47,609 bases of DNA from Acidobacteriota bacterium. GTDB lineage: Bacteria; Acidobacteriota; Terriglobia; Terriglobales; Acidobacteriaceae. Positions 8,734 to 16,777 of this stretch are shown in pieces. The position numbers and the translations under genes were made by a program. The notes beneath the pieces are model-generated. The model saw only the letters and a list, made by a program, of their open reading frames with translations. It was not told where the DNA came from and searched no databases. Each line of letters opens with the position of its first letter. The stretch's first letter is position 1. The stretch covers positions 1-47,609 of the forward strand of contig JAJYCQ010000010.1 of NCBI GenBank assembly GCA_021778315.1, given 5' to 3'.

Positions 8734-8972
8734 TTGGTTGGAGGGGACCAGTATCCTCCTCCGACGAAGTGGACTATCTCGAGGCGGTCGCTGTTGACTA
8801 CCTGTGTTTGCGGCCAGGATGAGCGGGAGATGATGACGCTGTTGAGTTCGACGGCGATGCGGTCGGGCTTAAGGCCGAGCGCCTGGATGACGCTGGCTAG
8901 GTCGGTTGGCGAGGTGAGGGCGGCGAGGGCGCGGGGCTGGCCATTGAGTTGAACGGTGAGGGTGGCTGGCAT
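8730..8972 (-). CDS. thiS: ThiS sulfur-carrier protein with a C-terminal tail after the glycines
   Basis: 80 residues in the ubiquitin-like ThiS family. ThiS carries the thiocarboxylate sulfur used by ThiG to form the thiazole of thiamine. The blocks VQLNGQPR, AVELNSVI, RSSW and DRLEIVHFVGGG are characteristic. Mature ThiS must end in Gly-Gly to be adenylated by ThiF, but this gene continues for seven residues (YWSPPTN) after Gly71-Gly73 before TAA. The frame was checked base by base. Either a protease trims the tail, or the protein is not a standard carrier. The ATG at 8972 is chosen from family length; the upstream ribosome site is weak. The gene lies convergent to, and between, two glycosyltransferase genes. 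Confidence 0.85.
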   Translation of the reverse strand: MPATLTVQLNGQPRALAALTSPTDLASVIQALGLKPDRIAVELNSVIISRSSWPQTQVVNSDRLEIVHFVGGGYWSPPTN

Positions 8973-9077
8973 ACTGTTCAAGGGTAGCAGGTTGTGGGCG
9001 GATGGCCTGTTGATGCGATGGACAGCGGGGTTTGGTAGACTCGGGCGAGTCAGTTTTCTCCGGAGCGAGTTCCCTTC

Positions 9078-10250
9078 ATGCGTATTGTTCAGACGGTCTT
9101 CGGAGTCTTTCACCACTTTGATCTGGCGCGAGAGTTGGAGCGGCGGGGGCATCTGGAGAGGGTTTACTCTACTTTTCCGTGGCGGAGGTTGCAGCGGGAG
9201 GGGCTGGAACACCGCTTAGTGGAGACGTTTCCGTGGATTCATATGGCGGAGTATGCTGCGGGACGCAGTCCGGTGGACCTGCGGTGGCTTAGCGATCACC
9301 TTGGTGTGGCCAATGCCCTGGCGTTCGATCGGTGGACTTTGGGCCACCTAAAGCGTTTGAAACAAAGGCCTGATGCGCTGGTGGGGATCTCCGGATCGAG
9401 CTTGAGTTCGGGGGCGTGGCTGCAGCGGGAAGGTGGAATCTTTGTGTGTGACCGGGGATCCACGCATCAGCGGTATCAGCAGCAGATTGTGGAGGAGGAG
9501 TACGCGATCTGGGGGGTTACGCGGCCAGTTTCGGATGAGCGGGACACGGTGCGAGAAGAGGCTATCTATAGGCAAGCAGATGCTATTACGGTCCCTTCGG
9601 CGTATGTTCGGCGGACGTTTGTGGAGATGGGGGTTCCGGACGAGAAGCTGTTTACGATTCCGTACGGGGTTCGGCTGGACAACTTCCGGCCGGTGGCGGA
9701 GGCTGCTTCAGGGGAGTTTCAGGTGCTGTTTGCGGGGGCTCCCGGGCTGCGTAAAGGAATTCCCTACTTACTGCAAGCCTTTGCTCGTCTGAAGCATCCG
9801 CGTAAAACCTTGCGTATTGCTGGATATATTCAGGAGAACCTTAAGGCGGCACTTAAGGTGCTTCCTCGGGAGAATGTGGAGTTTTTGGGGCCGATTTCGC
9901 AGGCAGAGCTGGTGGAGCAGATGAGCCGGAGCCATGTGCTGGTACTGCCGTCGATTGAGGATGGGTTTGGGCTGGTGATGGCGGAGGCGATGGCTTGTGG
10001 GTGCCCTGTGATCAGCTCAACCAATACCGGAGGGAGTCAGCTCTATACTGATGGTGTGGAAGGGTTTATTGTTCCTATTCGGGATGCTGAAGCGATTGCG
10101 GATAGGATGCAACGGCTGGCGGATGAGCCGGAGTTGCAGCAGTCGATGAGGGCTGCGGGGCTGCGGAAAGTGCACTCGCTGGGGGGGTGGACGGCGTATG
10201 GGGACCTGTGGGAGAAGGTGCTGCTGGAGCTGACGGCGGGGCGCGGATAG
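9078..10250 (+). CDS. GT4-type glycosyltransferase, paralogue of the 7573 gene
   Basis: 390 residues; the ATG has GGAGCGAG a short distance upstream. A donor-site block EDGFGLVMAEAMACGCPVISS and a phosphate-binding-loop region GAPGLRKGIPYLLQA mark a GT-B, GT4-type enzyme. The N-terminal domain shares GGIFVCDRGSTHQRYQQQIVEEE with its neighbour (GGxFVxDRxxxxxRxQQQ), so the two genes probably arose by duplication and diverged. A pair suggests successive steps in one glycan. No export or polymerase genes lie close by, so their product may feed a locus elsewhere. Confidence 0.88.
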   Translation: MRIVQTVFGVFHHFDLARELERRGHLERVYSTFPWRRLQREGLEHRLVETFPWIHMAEYAAGRSPVDLRWLSDHLGVANALAFDRWTLGHLKRLKQRPDALVGISGSSLSSGAWLQREGGIFVCDRGSTHQRYQQQIVEEEYAIWGVTRPVSDERDTVREEAIYRQADAITVPSAYVRRTFVEMGVPDEKLFTIPYGVRLDNFRPVAEAASGEFQVLFAGAPGLRKGIPYLLQAFARLKHPRKTLRIAGYIQENLKAALKVLPRENVEFLGPISQAELVEQMSRSHVLVLPSIEDGFGLVMAEAMACGCPVISSTNTGGSQLYTDGVEGFIVPIRDAEAIADRMQRLADEPELQQSMRAAGLRKVHSLGGWTAYGDLWEKVLLELTAGRG

Positions 10251-10356
10251 GTGAATTTTGGGTGTTTTCGTTCGGTTTTTGCGGGGTGTTGGGTTGCAAG
10301 CGGCGTGACTGAGGGAAGGTTCGGGATGCGCGGGGCTTTTTGGGGGGGTATTTCCG

Positions 10357-11223
10357 TTAAGAGAGGTGCCAGAGGAGATTGAGGGGGCCTCGGCCGTGGC
10401 CAAGGTTGGGGGCGCGATGGATGGCTTCGGTGACGAAGTGCTTGGCTCCTCGGACGGCTTCGATGGGGGTGTCTCGGAGGACGAGGAGACAGAGGAGCGA
10501 GGAGGAGAAGGCGCAGCCAGTTCCGTGGGTGGAGGTGGTTTCGATGTGCTCGCCGATGAACCTGTGGATTTCTCCGGAGGGTAGACGGAGGAGGTCGGTG
10601 GGTTGGGAGTGGTCTCCGGCGGTGGCGACGATGTGGAGGTGGGGGTGGCGGGCGGCGAGGACGTGGGTCGCGGCCTCGGCTTTGGAGAGATTGTCGACGG
10701 GCAGCGAGGTAAGAGCTGAGAGCTCGGACCAGTTGGGGGTGATCCAGGTGACGGCGGGGAGAAGTTGCTGGTGGAGGGTGTCGAGGGCCTGGGGTGGGAG
10801 GAGGTCGGCTCCGGAGCTGGCGCGGAGGATGGGGTCGAGGACGATGGGGGGCTTGAGGTGATTCCCTGCTGAGTTCCCTGCTGCACGATTGAAGGATGTG
10901 AGGAAAGCCGCGACAGTGTTGACGATTTCGGTGGAGCCTAGCATGCCGATCTTGATTCCGGCGGGAGGGAGATCGGCGGAGAGGTGGTCGAGGGCTCGTT
11001 GGAGGAAGGCTGGATCGACGGGCTGGATCTCGCTGACGCCGAGGGTGGACTGGACGGTGAGGGCGGTGAGGGCGGAGGTTCCGAAGAGGCGATGGGCGGC
11101 GAAGGTCTGGAGATCGGCGGTAACTCCGGCGCCGCTGGAGGGATCGTGGCCGGCGATGGTCAGGAGAGAGCGGGTATTTGAGGTGGGCGGTGAAGAAAGG
11201 GTGGGCAAGGAAGGCAACCCCAT
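10357..11223 (-). CDS. thiD: hydroxymethylpyrimidine/phosphomethylpyrimidine kinase
   Basis: 288 residues of the ribokinase-like ThiD family, which phosphorylates HMP and HMP-phosphate in the pyrimidine branch of thiamine synthesis. The N-terminal TIAGHDPSSGAGVTADLQTF is the family signature, KIGMLGS follows, and the anion-hole block STHGTGCAFSS near residues 240-250 includes the catalytic Cys/GTGC region. ThiD and the nearby ThiS belong to the two converging branches of thiamine synthesis. No THI-box riboswitch was found upstream. Confidence 0.93.
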   Translation of the reverse strand: MGLPSLPTLSSPPTSNTRSLLTIAGHDPSSGAGVTADLQTFAAHRLFGTSALTALTVQSTLGVSEIQPVDPAFLQRALDHLSADLPPAGIKIGMLGSTEIVNTVAAFLTSFNRAAGNSAGNHLKPPIVLDPILRASSGADLLPPQALDTLHQQLLPAVTWITPNWSELSALTSLPVDNLSKAEAATHVLAARHPHLHIVATAGDHSQPTDLLRLPSGEIHRFIGEHIETTSTHGTGCAFSSSLLCLLVLRDTPIEAVRGAKHFVTEAIHRAPNLGHGRGPLNLLWHLS

Positions 11224-11328
11224 GAAGAGAAAACACTATCATATTCAACTGGAATTTGCAAGCAATTTTAGAGAATAAGTACCTTTGATTTGTTTGACTT
11301 AGGTGTTGGCGAAAGCGACAATATAACT

Positions 11329-11934
11329 ATGAGTGATCCTACGATGAATGACGTGGGAGGACTGCAGGGCAAGGTAAGCCGCAAGAGTACTCGAGCTGGC
11401 GTGCTGGCAGTGACCCTGGGCATAACAGCCTCCCTCGTAGCAAGTCCTACGGTGAAACGAGAGAACGAAGTTGTTCCCGGCAAGGCACCGTCGGGCAAGA
11501 CAACGGCGAAACGTCACTGGTTACAAATTGGAAAAGCGTCCTGGTATGGCGGTAAGTTTAACGGACGGTTGACAGCAAATGGCGAGGCGTACGACATGTA
11601 TGCCCTGACGTGTGCTCACCGGACGTTGCCGCTGGGAAGCTGGGTTCGGGTAACGAACCTGAGGAATAAGAGGTCGACCTTCCTCCGCGTGAACGATCGC
11701 GGACCGATGGTGCCGAGTCTGATTGTGGATCTGTCCTACGGGGCGGCACAGAAGCTGGGCGTGGAGGGATTGGCCAAGGTACGGATCGAAGAGGTGAATC
11801 CGTCGGACCCGAAGCTGGCCCAGCAAATGGTGGCTCAGCTGCACTTGCCGGATCCGGTGAAGTTTCACCCTCTCGGCGAGCATCCGGATACAGGATTTCT
11901 GGCTCCGGGAATGCTGGCAGGCGTGGACCGCTAA
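11329..11934 (+). CDS. RlpA-like double-psi beta-barrel protein
   Basis: 201 residues from the ATG at 11329. A hydrophobic N-terminal segment (GVLAVTLGITASLVAS) suggests export or anchoring. The core spans QIGKASWYGGKFNGRLTANGE through AHRTLPLGSWVRVTNLRN to VNDRGPMVPSLIVDLS, the double-psi barrel of RlpA, whose Pseudomonas member cleaves septal peptidoglycan strands lacking stem peptides. The conserved His (AHRTLPLG) and Asp (NDRGP) are present. There is no SPOR domain and no lipobox Cys, so it differs from classical RlpA lipoproteins. A strong terminator follows. A TTG at 11290 would lengthen it, with no supporting ribosome site. Confidence 0.82.
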   Translation: MSDPTMNDVGGLQGKVSRKSTRAGVLAVTLGITASLVASPTVKRENEVVPGKAPSGKTTAKRHWLQIGKASWYGGKFNGRLTANGEAYDMYALTCAHRTLPLGSWVRVTNLRNKRSTFLRVNDRGPMVPSLIVDLSYGAAQKLGVEGLAKVRIEEVNPSDPKLAQQMVAQLHLPDPVKFHPLGEHPDTGFLAPGMLAGVDR

Positions 11935-11974
11935 CCGCGGCACGACTTTCCACTAAGCGCACGACTAAAACTGA

Positions 11975-12010
11975 AGGCTTCGCTACCGGAATTGGTGGCG
12001 AAGCCTTTTT
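11975..12010 (+). terminator. intrinsic terminator after the RlpA-like gene
   Basis: A 13-bp stem (11975-11987 with 11994-12006, one G-U pair, core GGCTTCGC/GCGAAGCC) with a 6-nt loop is followed by a T-run at 12006-12010, forty bases after the stop codon. Confidence 0.85.
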
Positions 12011-12089
12011 ACTGGTGGTTGGTGGGGCTGAGGAACTTTTGTGAGGGGTTGGCGTACTTTCAGGTATCGGTGTGGGCGGAGGATGGGTT

Positions 12090-12914
12090 ATGGGGCTCGA
12101 GGCGGTGCGGGCGTTGGTGAGGGTGGGGATGCTGGGGCTGGTGGCGGCGGCGATGGGGGCTTCGGTGGGAGTGGCGCAGAGTTCTAAGGCGGACGCTGGC
12201 GGAGAGAAGGAGGCGGCGATGGCGAGGGACGCGCATCCGGATTTTCTGGTGGCCACGATCAAGCCGAGCGATCCTAAGGCGACGGATGGGTGGGGGTTTC
12301 CGGGCGAAGGCCACCATGTTTCGTGTGTGAATGCGACCGTGGCTACGATTCTGGAGGTTGCGTATGGGGTTCATGCCAAGCAGATTGTGGGAGGGCCGGA
12401 GTGGGTGGGCAAAGACCGGTACGACGTGAGCGGAATTCCTGACGTGGCCGGGGTTCCGGACCTGAGGCAGACGCAGGAGATGTTTCAGAAGCTGCTGGCG
12501 GAGCGGTTTCATTTGAGCTTCCACAGGGAGAGGCGCGTGATGCCGATCTATGCTCTGACGGTGGCGAAAGGAGGGCCGCTGTTGAAGATTGCGGACCCGA
12601 AGGAGGAGCTGAATACGGGAAATTCCGGCGGCGGAGGCGAGAGGACGCTGAAGTTTACCAATATGTCGATGCCGGATTTTGCTCTGAATATGAACTTTTA
12701 TGAGGATAGGCCGGTGATCGATGAGACGGGGCTGGCGGGGCGGTACGACTTTACGCTGCGGTGGGCGGACGAGGTTTCGAGCGAGGGAGTGGAGGGGGCT
12801 CCTCCGTCGATATTTACGGCGATCCGGGAGCAGTTGGGGTTGAGAATGGACGCGGTGAAAGGGCCGGCGGAGGTGCTGGTGGTCGACCGGGTGGAGCGGC
12901 CTTCGGAGAATTAG
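12090..12914 (+). CDS. TIGR03435-family secreted protein
   Basis: 274 residues from the ATG at 12090, chosen because GGAGG lies about seven bases upstream; an in-frame GTG at 12072 has no such site. The N-terminus (LVRVGMLGLVAAAMGASVGVAQ) is a signal peptide. The mature part opens with DFLVATIKPSDP and carries VAYGVHAKQIVGGPEW and LLAERFHLSFHRE, the hallmark blocks of TIGR03435, a family much expanded in soil Acidobacteria and of unknown function. It ends near VVDRVERPSEN, as family members commonly do. It supports the assignment of this DNA to Acidobacteria. Confidence 0.85.
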   Translation: MGLEAVRALVRVGMLGLVAAAMGASVGVAQSSKADAGGEKEAAMARDAHPDFLVATIKPSDPKATDGWGFPGEGHHVSCVNATVATILEVAYGVHAKQIVGGPEWVGKDRYDVSGIPDVAGVPDLRQTQEMFQKLLAERFHLSFHRERRVMPIYALTVAKGGPLLKIADPKEELNTGNSGGGGERTLKFTNMSMPDFALNMNFYEDRPVIDETGLAGRYDFTLRWADEVSSEGVEGAPPSIFTAIREQLGLRMDAVKGPAEVLVVDRVERPSEN

Positions 12915-13096
12915 AGGTTGGGGGAGCAACGGGGGCGGGGCGTTATTGCGGTCGGTGAAGGAATGTGGGGGCGGTGAGTGGAAATGGGCTATGATCGGGG
13001 GGTACGGTCCTTCCTTGTTTCGTCGAGTCCGCCCTGCTTTACGGCCAAGCTGACAAATTGAGAGCTATTGAAGTTCGAGACAGCAGGCCCCCTTTC

Positions 13097-14268
13097 ATGA
13101 TCCGTACCAGATTTCTGCGGAGTTCGTCTGACCTCTTTCCATCGGCCGATCTGGGCGAGTCTGCGCTGCTGCATCTGGCCGACCTTGTGCCTTAGATTGT
13201 CTGGATGTGTACTCCTGAGGGGAACAACATTTATTTTAACCGGCGGTGGGTGGACTACACGGGAATGACCCAGGAGGAGAGCCGCGGGGAGGGATGGACC
13301 ACGCCGTTTCATCCGGAGGAACGGGACGTCGCGAGGCTGGCTTGGAGTGGGGCCGTTGCTACCGGGGATATGTACCAGGTGGAGAGCCGGCTGCGGGCCG
13401 CGGATGGGAGCTACCGGTGTTTCTGATGCGGGGAGAGCCGTTCAAGGGAGCCGATGGGCAGACGGAGAACTGGTTCGGAACGTGCACGGACATTCACGAG
13501 TTGAAGCTGGCGGAGCGGGCGCTGCTTCGCAGTGAAAAGCTGGCGTCGGCTGGACGGATGGCAGCGAGCGTGGCGCACGACATCAACAACCCGCTGGAGG
13601 CGATCATGAACCTGCTGTACCTGGCGAGGACGAGTGAGGAGCTGGCGGAGGCGAAGTCGTATATTGCAGAGGCTGAGGCGGAGCTGAACCGGATTATGCA
13701 TATTACGCGGCAGTCGGTGGGGTTCTACCGCGAGGCGACACGTCCGACCCTGACGTCGATACAGAGCCTAGTGGAGGCTGCGATCGATCTATCGAAGGCG
13801 CGGATTACGGCGAGGGATGCGAGGATTGAGACGCGGTGGAGGGCGGATGTTGACCTGTGCGTGGTGCCGGGGGAGCTGATCCAGGTGTTCGCGAATGTGC
13901 TGCTGAATAGCCTGGAGGCGATTCCGAACGAGGGAGTGATCCGGGTACGGACATCGTCGGCGTTGAATGAAAAGAGCCAGACGAAGTGCTTTTGCGTGAC
14001 GATCGCGGATAACGGGAGAGGGATTGCCCAGCGGCTGCTTCCTCAGCTGTTCGAGCCGTTCTTTACGACGAAGAATGCTACGGGGACGGGGCTGGGGTTG
14101 TGGGTGAGTAAACAGATTCTGGATAACCACAAGGCGACGATTCGGGTTCGGACCAGGGCCGAGGGAGAGCGGACTGGGACGGTGGTGCGGATTACGTTCC
14201 GTGGCGAAACGGAGGTTGTGACGGAGAGGGTGGAGGATTTGGGGCAGGTTGAGTCTGTGCTGGTGTGA
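13097..14268 (+). pseudogene. PAS-domain sensor histidine kinase, broken by a nonsense codon and a frameshift
   Basis: The reading starts MIRTRFLRSS at 13097 and meets TAG at 13193-13195, exactly where related PAS proteins have Gln in 'LVPQIVW' (CAG to TAG). The PAS domain then continues in the same frame (NIYFNRRWVDYTGMT, FHPEERD) to TGA at 13424-13426. One missing base near 13417-13423 moves the rest (LMRGEPFKGADG, NWFGTCTDIHELK) to another frame. There the kinase core is intact: H-box SVAHDINNPLEAIMN, N-box ANVLLNSLEAI, G boxes DNGRGIA and GTGLGLWVSKQI, ending at 14268. Translation of the kinase part alone from an internal start cannot be excluded. There is no adjacent response-regulator gene. 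Confidence 0.8.
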
Positions 14269-14303
14269 GGAGCGTTTGCGGTGGAGCTGCAGGGGGAGAT
14301 GGC

Positions 14304-14333
14304 GAAAGGCCCGGGCGGTTGCCTGGGCCTTTC
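14304..14333. terminator. hairpin between convergent genes
   Basis: A 13-bp stem (14304-14316 with 14321-14333, one G-U pair) with loop GGTT lies between the kinase pseudogene (plus strand) and the deiminase-like gene (minus strand). No T-run is seen on either side, so it may stop or stabilise transcripts from both directions. Confidence 0.5.
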
Positions 14334-14358
14334 GTGGTGTGGAGGCTGCTGCGGCGGG

Positions 14359-15300
14359 TTAGAGGAGGCCGAGGCGGCGGTGGGTGATGGGGAGGTCACT
14401 GAGGCGGAGGGCGAGGGATTTGGCTCCACCACCTCCTTTGATGAACTCGGAGAGTTCGAGCTGGACGACGTCAAAGCCGGTGTCGAAGAGGCGGTTGGCG
14501 AGCTCGGGGGAGATCTCACCGGTGAAGACGGTGCGACCGATGTTGAGGGCGCAGCAGGCCATGCGGGTGGCGTCGAGTTCGGAGACGGGGATGCGGCGGG
14601 ATTCGGGGTAGGCGTGCTCGATGGCGGCGCGGGAGGCGGCGTCGAAGGCACCGGGATAGTAGAGGATGTAGCCGGCGTCTTTCGAATTTAGGGCTGGGTC
14701 GGCGGAGTCTCCGTGGAGGGGGGTGAAGCAGGTGTCGAGGTGGTAGAAACGGGGGTCGGCGAGGTGGAGCGAGGTGACGGGGACGTGCCAGGCGTCGGCT
14801 ACGTGGCGGTGGGCGGCGCGGCAGGTGCGGACGCCGTGGGCGGCGAAGAGCGCGGTTCCGGCGTCGTTGAAGACCATGTCGCCTTCTCCCTCGAAGGGAG
14901 TTTCGCGAGGGGTCTCCCAGAGGAGGAAGCCCTGCGAGATGAGCCAGCGGCGGAGGAAGGAGCTTTCGGGGCGGCGCTGGGGAGGATCGAAGCTGGAGAC
15001 AGCCGCGACGCCGTGGTGGATGAGGGCTCCGTGGCCGAGGAAGACCATGTCGGGGCAGCCGGGCTCGGGATGGAGGAGGCGGACGTCGGCGACGCTGCGG
15101 AGGACGTTGTGCATGCTCTTCCACTGAGCGAAGGCGAGATCGCGGGAGGAACGGTGGACGTTGCCGGCCATCCAGGGATTGAGGACGTAGTCGACGTTGT
15201 ACCACTCGGGCGGACACATCAGGAAGGTGGGGCGGGTGAATTGCGGGGTGGAGGCGAAGACGTTTGGGGCGGAGACTGAAACAGCGGTGCTTGTGGCCAT
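14359..15300 (-). CDS. amidinotransferase/arginine-deiminase-like protein with Ser at the expected catalytic Cys
   Basis: 313 residues of the pentein superfamily, the group that includes dimethylarginine dimethylaminohydrolase, arginine deiminase and the ArgZ/AgrE arginine dihydrolase domain. Recognisable blocks are FLMCPPEWYNVDYVLNPWM at the N-terminus, FEGEGD (about 136-141, guanidinium-binding acids) and FYHLDTCF with the catalytic His187. The C-terminal catalytic loop reads EFIKGGGGAKSLALRL. Related enzymes normally have Cys where Ser295 stands here, and that Cys forms the covalent amidino intermediate. The codon is clearly TCC. The protein may be catalytically dead or altered. The gene stands alone, with hairpins in its upstream region. 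Confidence 0.78.
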   Translation of the reverse strand: MATSTAVSVSAPNVFASTPQFTRPTFLMCPPEWYNVDYVLNPWMAGNVHRSSRDLAFAQWKSMHNVLRSVADVRLLHPEPGCPDMVFLGHGALIHHGVAAVSSFDPPQRRPESSFLRRWLISQGFLLWETPRETPFEGEGDMVFNDAGTALFAAHGVRTCRAAHRHVADAWHVPVTSLHLADPRFYHLDTCFTPLHGDSADPALNSKDAGYILYYPGAFDAASRAAIEHAYPESRRIPVSELDATRMACCALNIGRTVFTGEISPELANRLFDTGFDVVQLELSEFIKGGGGAKSLALRLSDLPITHRRLGLL

Positions 15301-15367
15301 AATGATTGAGTTCCCTACATCCGTCAGGAGTCTGCCCCCGCGAGACCATGTTCGTCAAGTGGTGACC

Positions 15368-15390
15368 GTACCCAAGGGGGTACGTTTTTT
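15368..15390. other. hairpin with T-run upstream of the deiminase-like gene
   Basis: GTACCC (15368-15373) pairs with GGGTAC (15378-15383) across a 4-nt loop, and the plus strand then has six T residues (15385-15390). It looks like an intrinsic terminator for plus-strand transcription, yet no plus-strand gene precedes it. It could instead be an operator or leader structure for the minus-strand gene starting at 15300. Confidence 0.35.
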
Positions 15391-15429
15391 CCCCCAGGCG
15401 GAACATACATTGAGACGGGTTGAAATGGA

Positions 15430-15458
15430 AAAAGGTCCGCCAAATTGGCGAACCTTTT
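15430..15458 (-). terminator. terminator of the zinc-ribbon gene
   Basis: An AAAAGGT..CGCCAA / TTGGCG..CCTTTT inverted repeat with one mismatch. On the minus strand it ends in a run of T, about 75 bp after the stop codon of the small zinc-ribbon gene, and it could work in both directions. Confidence 0.55.
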
Positions 15459-15532
15459 ACATGGAGCGAGTGTGTGTGGATTCTGATGCGGAGGGCTGGG
15501 GTGTGGTTGGCCTTTAGAGCCTTTCGAAGAGC

Positions 15533-15712
15533 TTAGAGCTTCTCGAAGAAATCGCAGGCCGAGCAGGAGATGTAGACTCCGCCGGGGACTCCGCGCTCAC
15601 GGTCCTTGACGCGCTTGACGATGCGGGTGGGCTTGGAGCACTTGGGACAATCGGTGCTCTTCTGTGTATCCATGACCTTTTTGCGGTCGCCGGTCTTGGC
15701 AATCTTCGCCAT
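15533..15712 (-). CDS. small zinc-ribbon protein, 59 aa
   Basis: The ATG at 15712 is preceded by CAGGGAG eight bases upstream. The 59 residues begin MAKIAKTGDRKKVMDTQK and contain two Cys pairs, CPKC (22-25) and CSAC (50-53), a four-Cys zinc-ribbon arrangement, separated by a basic segment (KPTRIVKRVKDRER) and ending in DFFEKL. The size, charge and cysteine spacing suggest a nucleic-acid- or ribosome-associated protein; I cannot name the family. The coding case is good: ribosome site, ordered Cys pairs and a terminator downstream. Confidence 0.75.
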   Translation of the reverse strand: MAKIAKTGDRKKVMDTQKSTDCPKCSKPTRIVKRVKDRERGVPGGVYISCSACDFFEKL

Positions 15713-15898
15713 TGTGATGATCTCCCTGAAACAAATGTTTGGCTTGCCCGGGTGGGGCTGCGCGGTGTGCGCGGGTCGACCTTACTTGATCCGTGGGCTG
15801 GGCTTGGAGGGCTGGCCGAACAGGAGGTGGCAAGGAGGAGTGCCGGGGTGAAGCTCTGTTGCAAGTTTACACGATAGTGGAGCGGAAGGGGTTGGGAA

Positions 15899-16777
15899 AT
15901 GCAACGGCGACGACTGGTAGGCTGCTGGAAGATGAGTCAATTCCCTGCTGCAGGGCCGAGGGTGGTTGTGCCGAAGACGGCGAGGGAGGCGCTGCGGCGG
16001 CACTGGCGGCTTTATGCGTACGAGGGCGCGGAGTTGGCCTGGTTTATGGTGGCCGCTTGTGTGGTGTCGGTGGTGCTGTTTGGGGTGGGGTCGGTGGGAG
16101 TGCGGGCGGTGCCTGGTGCTGCGCTAAGGCGGTTGTTGATGGGCGTTGCGATGGGGGCGACGGCGGTGATGATTATTCATTCGCCGATGGGGAAACGGTC
16201 AGGGGCGCATTTTAATCCGGCGATTACGCTGACGTATCTGCGGCTGGGGAAGATTGGGGTTTGGGATGCTTTGGGGTATTGGGTGGGGCAGTTTGGGGGA
16301 GGCGTGGTGGGGGTGGGGGTATCGGCGTTGATGCTGGGAAAGTTGCTGGCGCAGCCATCGGTGGAGTATGTGGTGACGGTGCCGGGAGTTGGCGGGACGG
16401 TGGGGGCGTTTGCGGCGGAGGTGTTTATGGCCGCGCTGCTGATGGGAGTGGTGCTGTGGATGACGAATCGCAGGCGACTGGCGGGGTATACGAGCTATGC
16501 GGTCGGGGTGTTGATTACGGGCTATGTGTTTTTCTTTGCTCCGGTGTCGGGGTTCAGTATTAATCCGGCGCGGACGGTGGGGTCGGCGGTGTTTGCGGGG
16601 GTTTGGACGGCGGTGTGGGTTTACTTTGTGGCACCCGTGCTGGGGATGCTGGGAGCCGCGGAGGTGTATGTGCGGTGGTTTGGGGTGGAGAGCGTGCTTT
16701 GCGCGAAGCTGCATGCTGCGCCTAGTGTGCTTTGTCCGGTTGCGGGTGGGGTGGATGAGGAAGGTTCTAGCTTCTAG
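15899..16777 (+). CDS. aquaporin / MIP-family channel
   Basis: 292 residues with six hydrophobic helices and the two half-helix NPA motifs of the major intrinsic protein family: HFNPAIT (NPA at about 106-108) and SINPARTVG (222-224), with the selectivity-filter Arg225 directly after. It should pass water or small neutral solutes through the inner membrane. The second-motif context (NPARTVG) looks more aquaporin- than glycerol-facilitator-like. The C-terminal ~45 residues extend beyond the last helix, and the final codons (SSF and stop) lie inside a heptanucleotide repeat. The ATG at 15899 is favoured by the GGAAGGGG upstream; an ATG at 15932 is the alternative. Confidence 0.9.
   Translation: MQRRRLVGCWKMSQFPAAGPRVVVPKTAREALRRHWRLYAYEGAELAWFMVAACVVSVVLFGVGSVGVRAVPGAALRRLLMGVAMGATAVMIIHSPMGKRSGAHFNPAITLTYLRLGKIGVWDALGYWVGQFGGGVVGVGVSALMLGKLLAQPSVEYVVTVPGVGGTVGAFAAEVFMAALLMGVVLWMTNRRRLAGYTSYAVGVLITGYVFFFAPVSGFSINPARTVGSAVFAGVWTAVWVYFVAPVLGMLGAAEVYVRWFGVESVLCAKLHAAPSVLCPVAGGVDEEGSSF

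Noticed and set aside
10043..11248. 401-codon Arg/Pro-rich minus-strand frame over thiD
   Set aside because: Another frame of the thiD region; low-complexity sequence, while thiD itself is clearly recognisable.
11224..11328. Possible TPP riboswitch before thiD
   Set aside because: Neither CTGAGA nor the GAACCTGA-type element of the THI box was found in the leader.
13193..13426. Stop readthrough or programmed frameshift in the PAS kinase
   Set aside because: No slippery heptamer at the shift and two unrelated lesions; simple decay is more likely.
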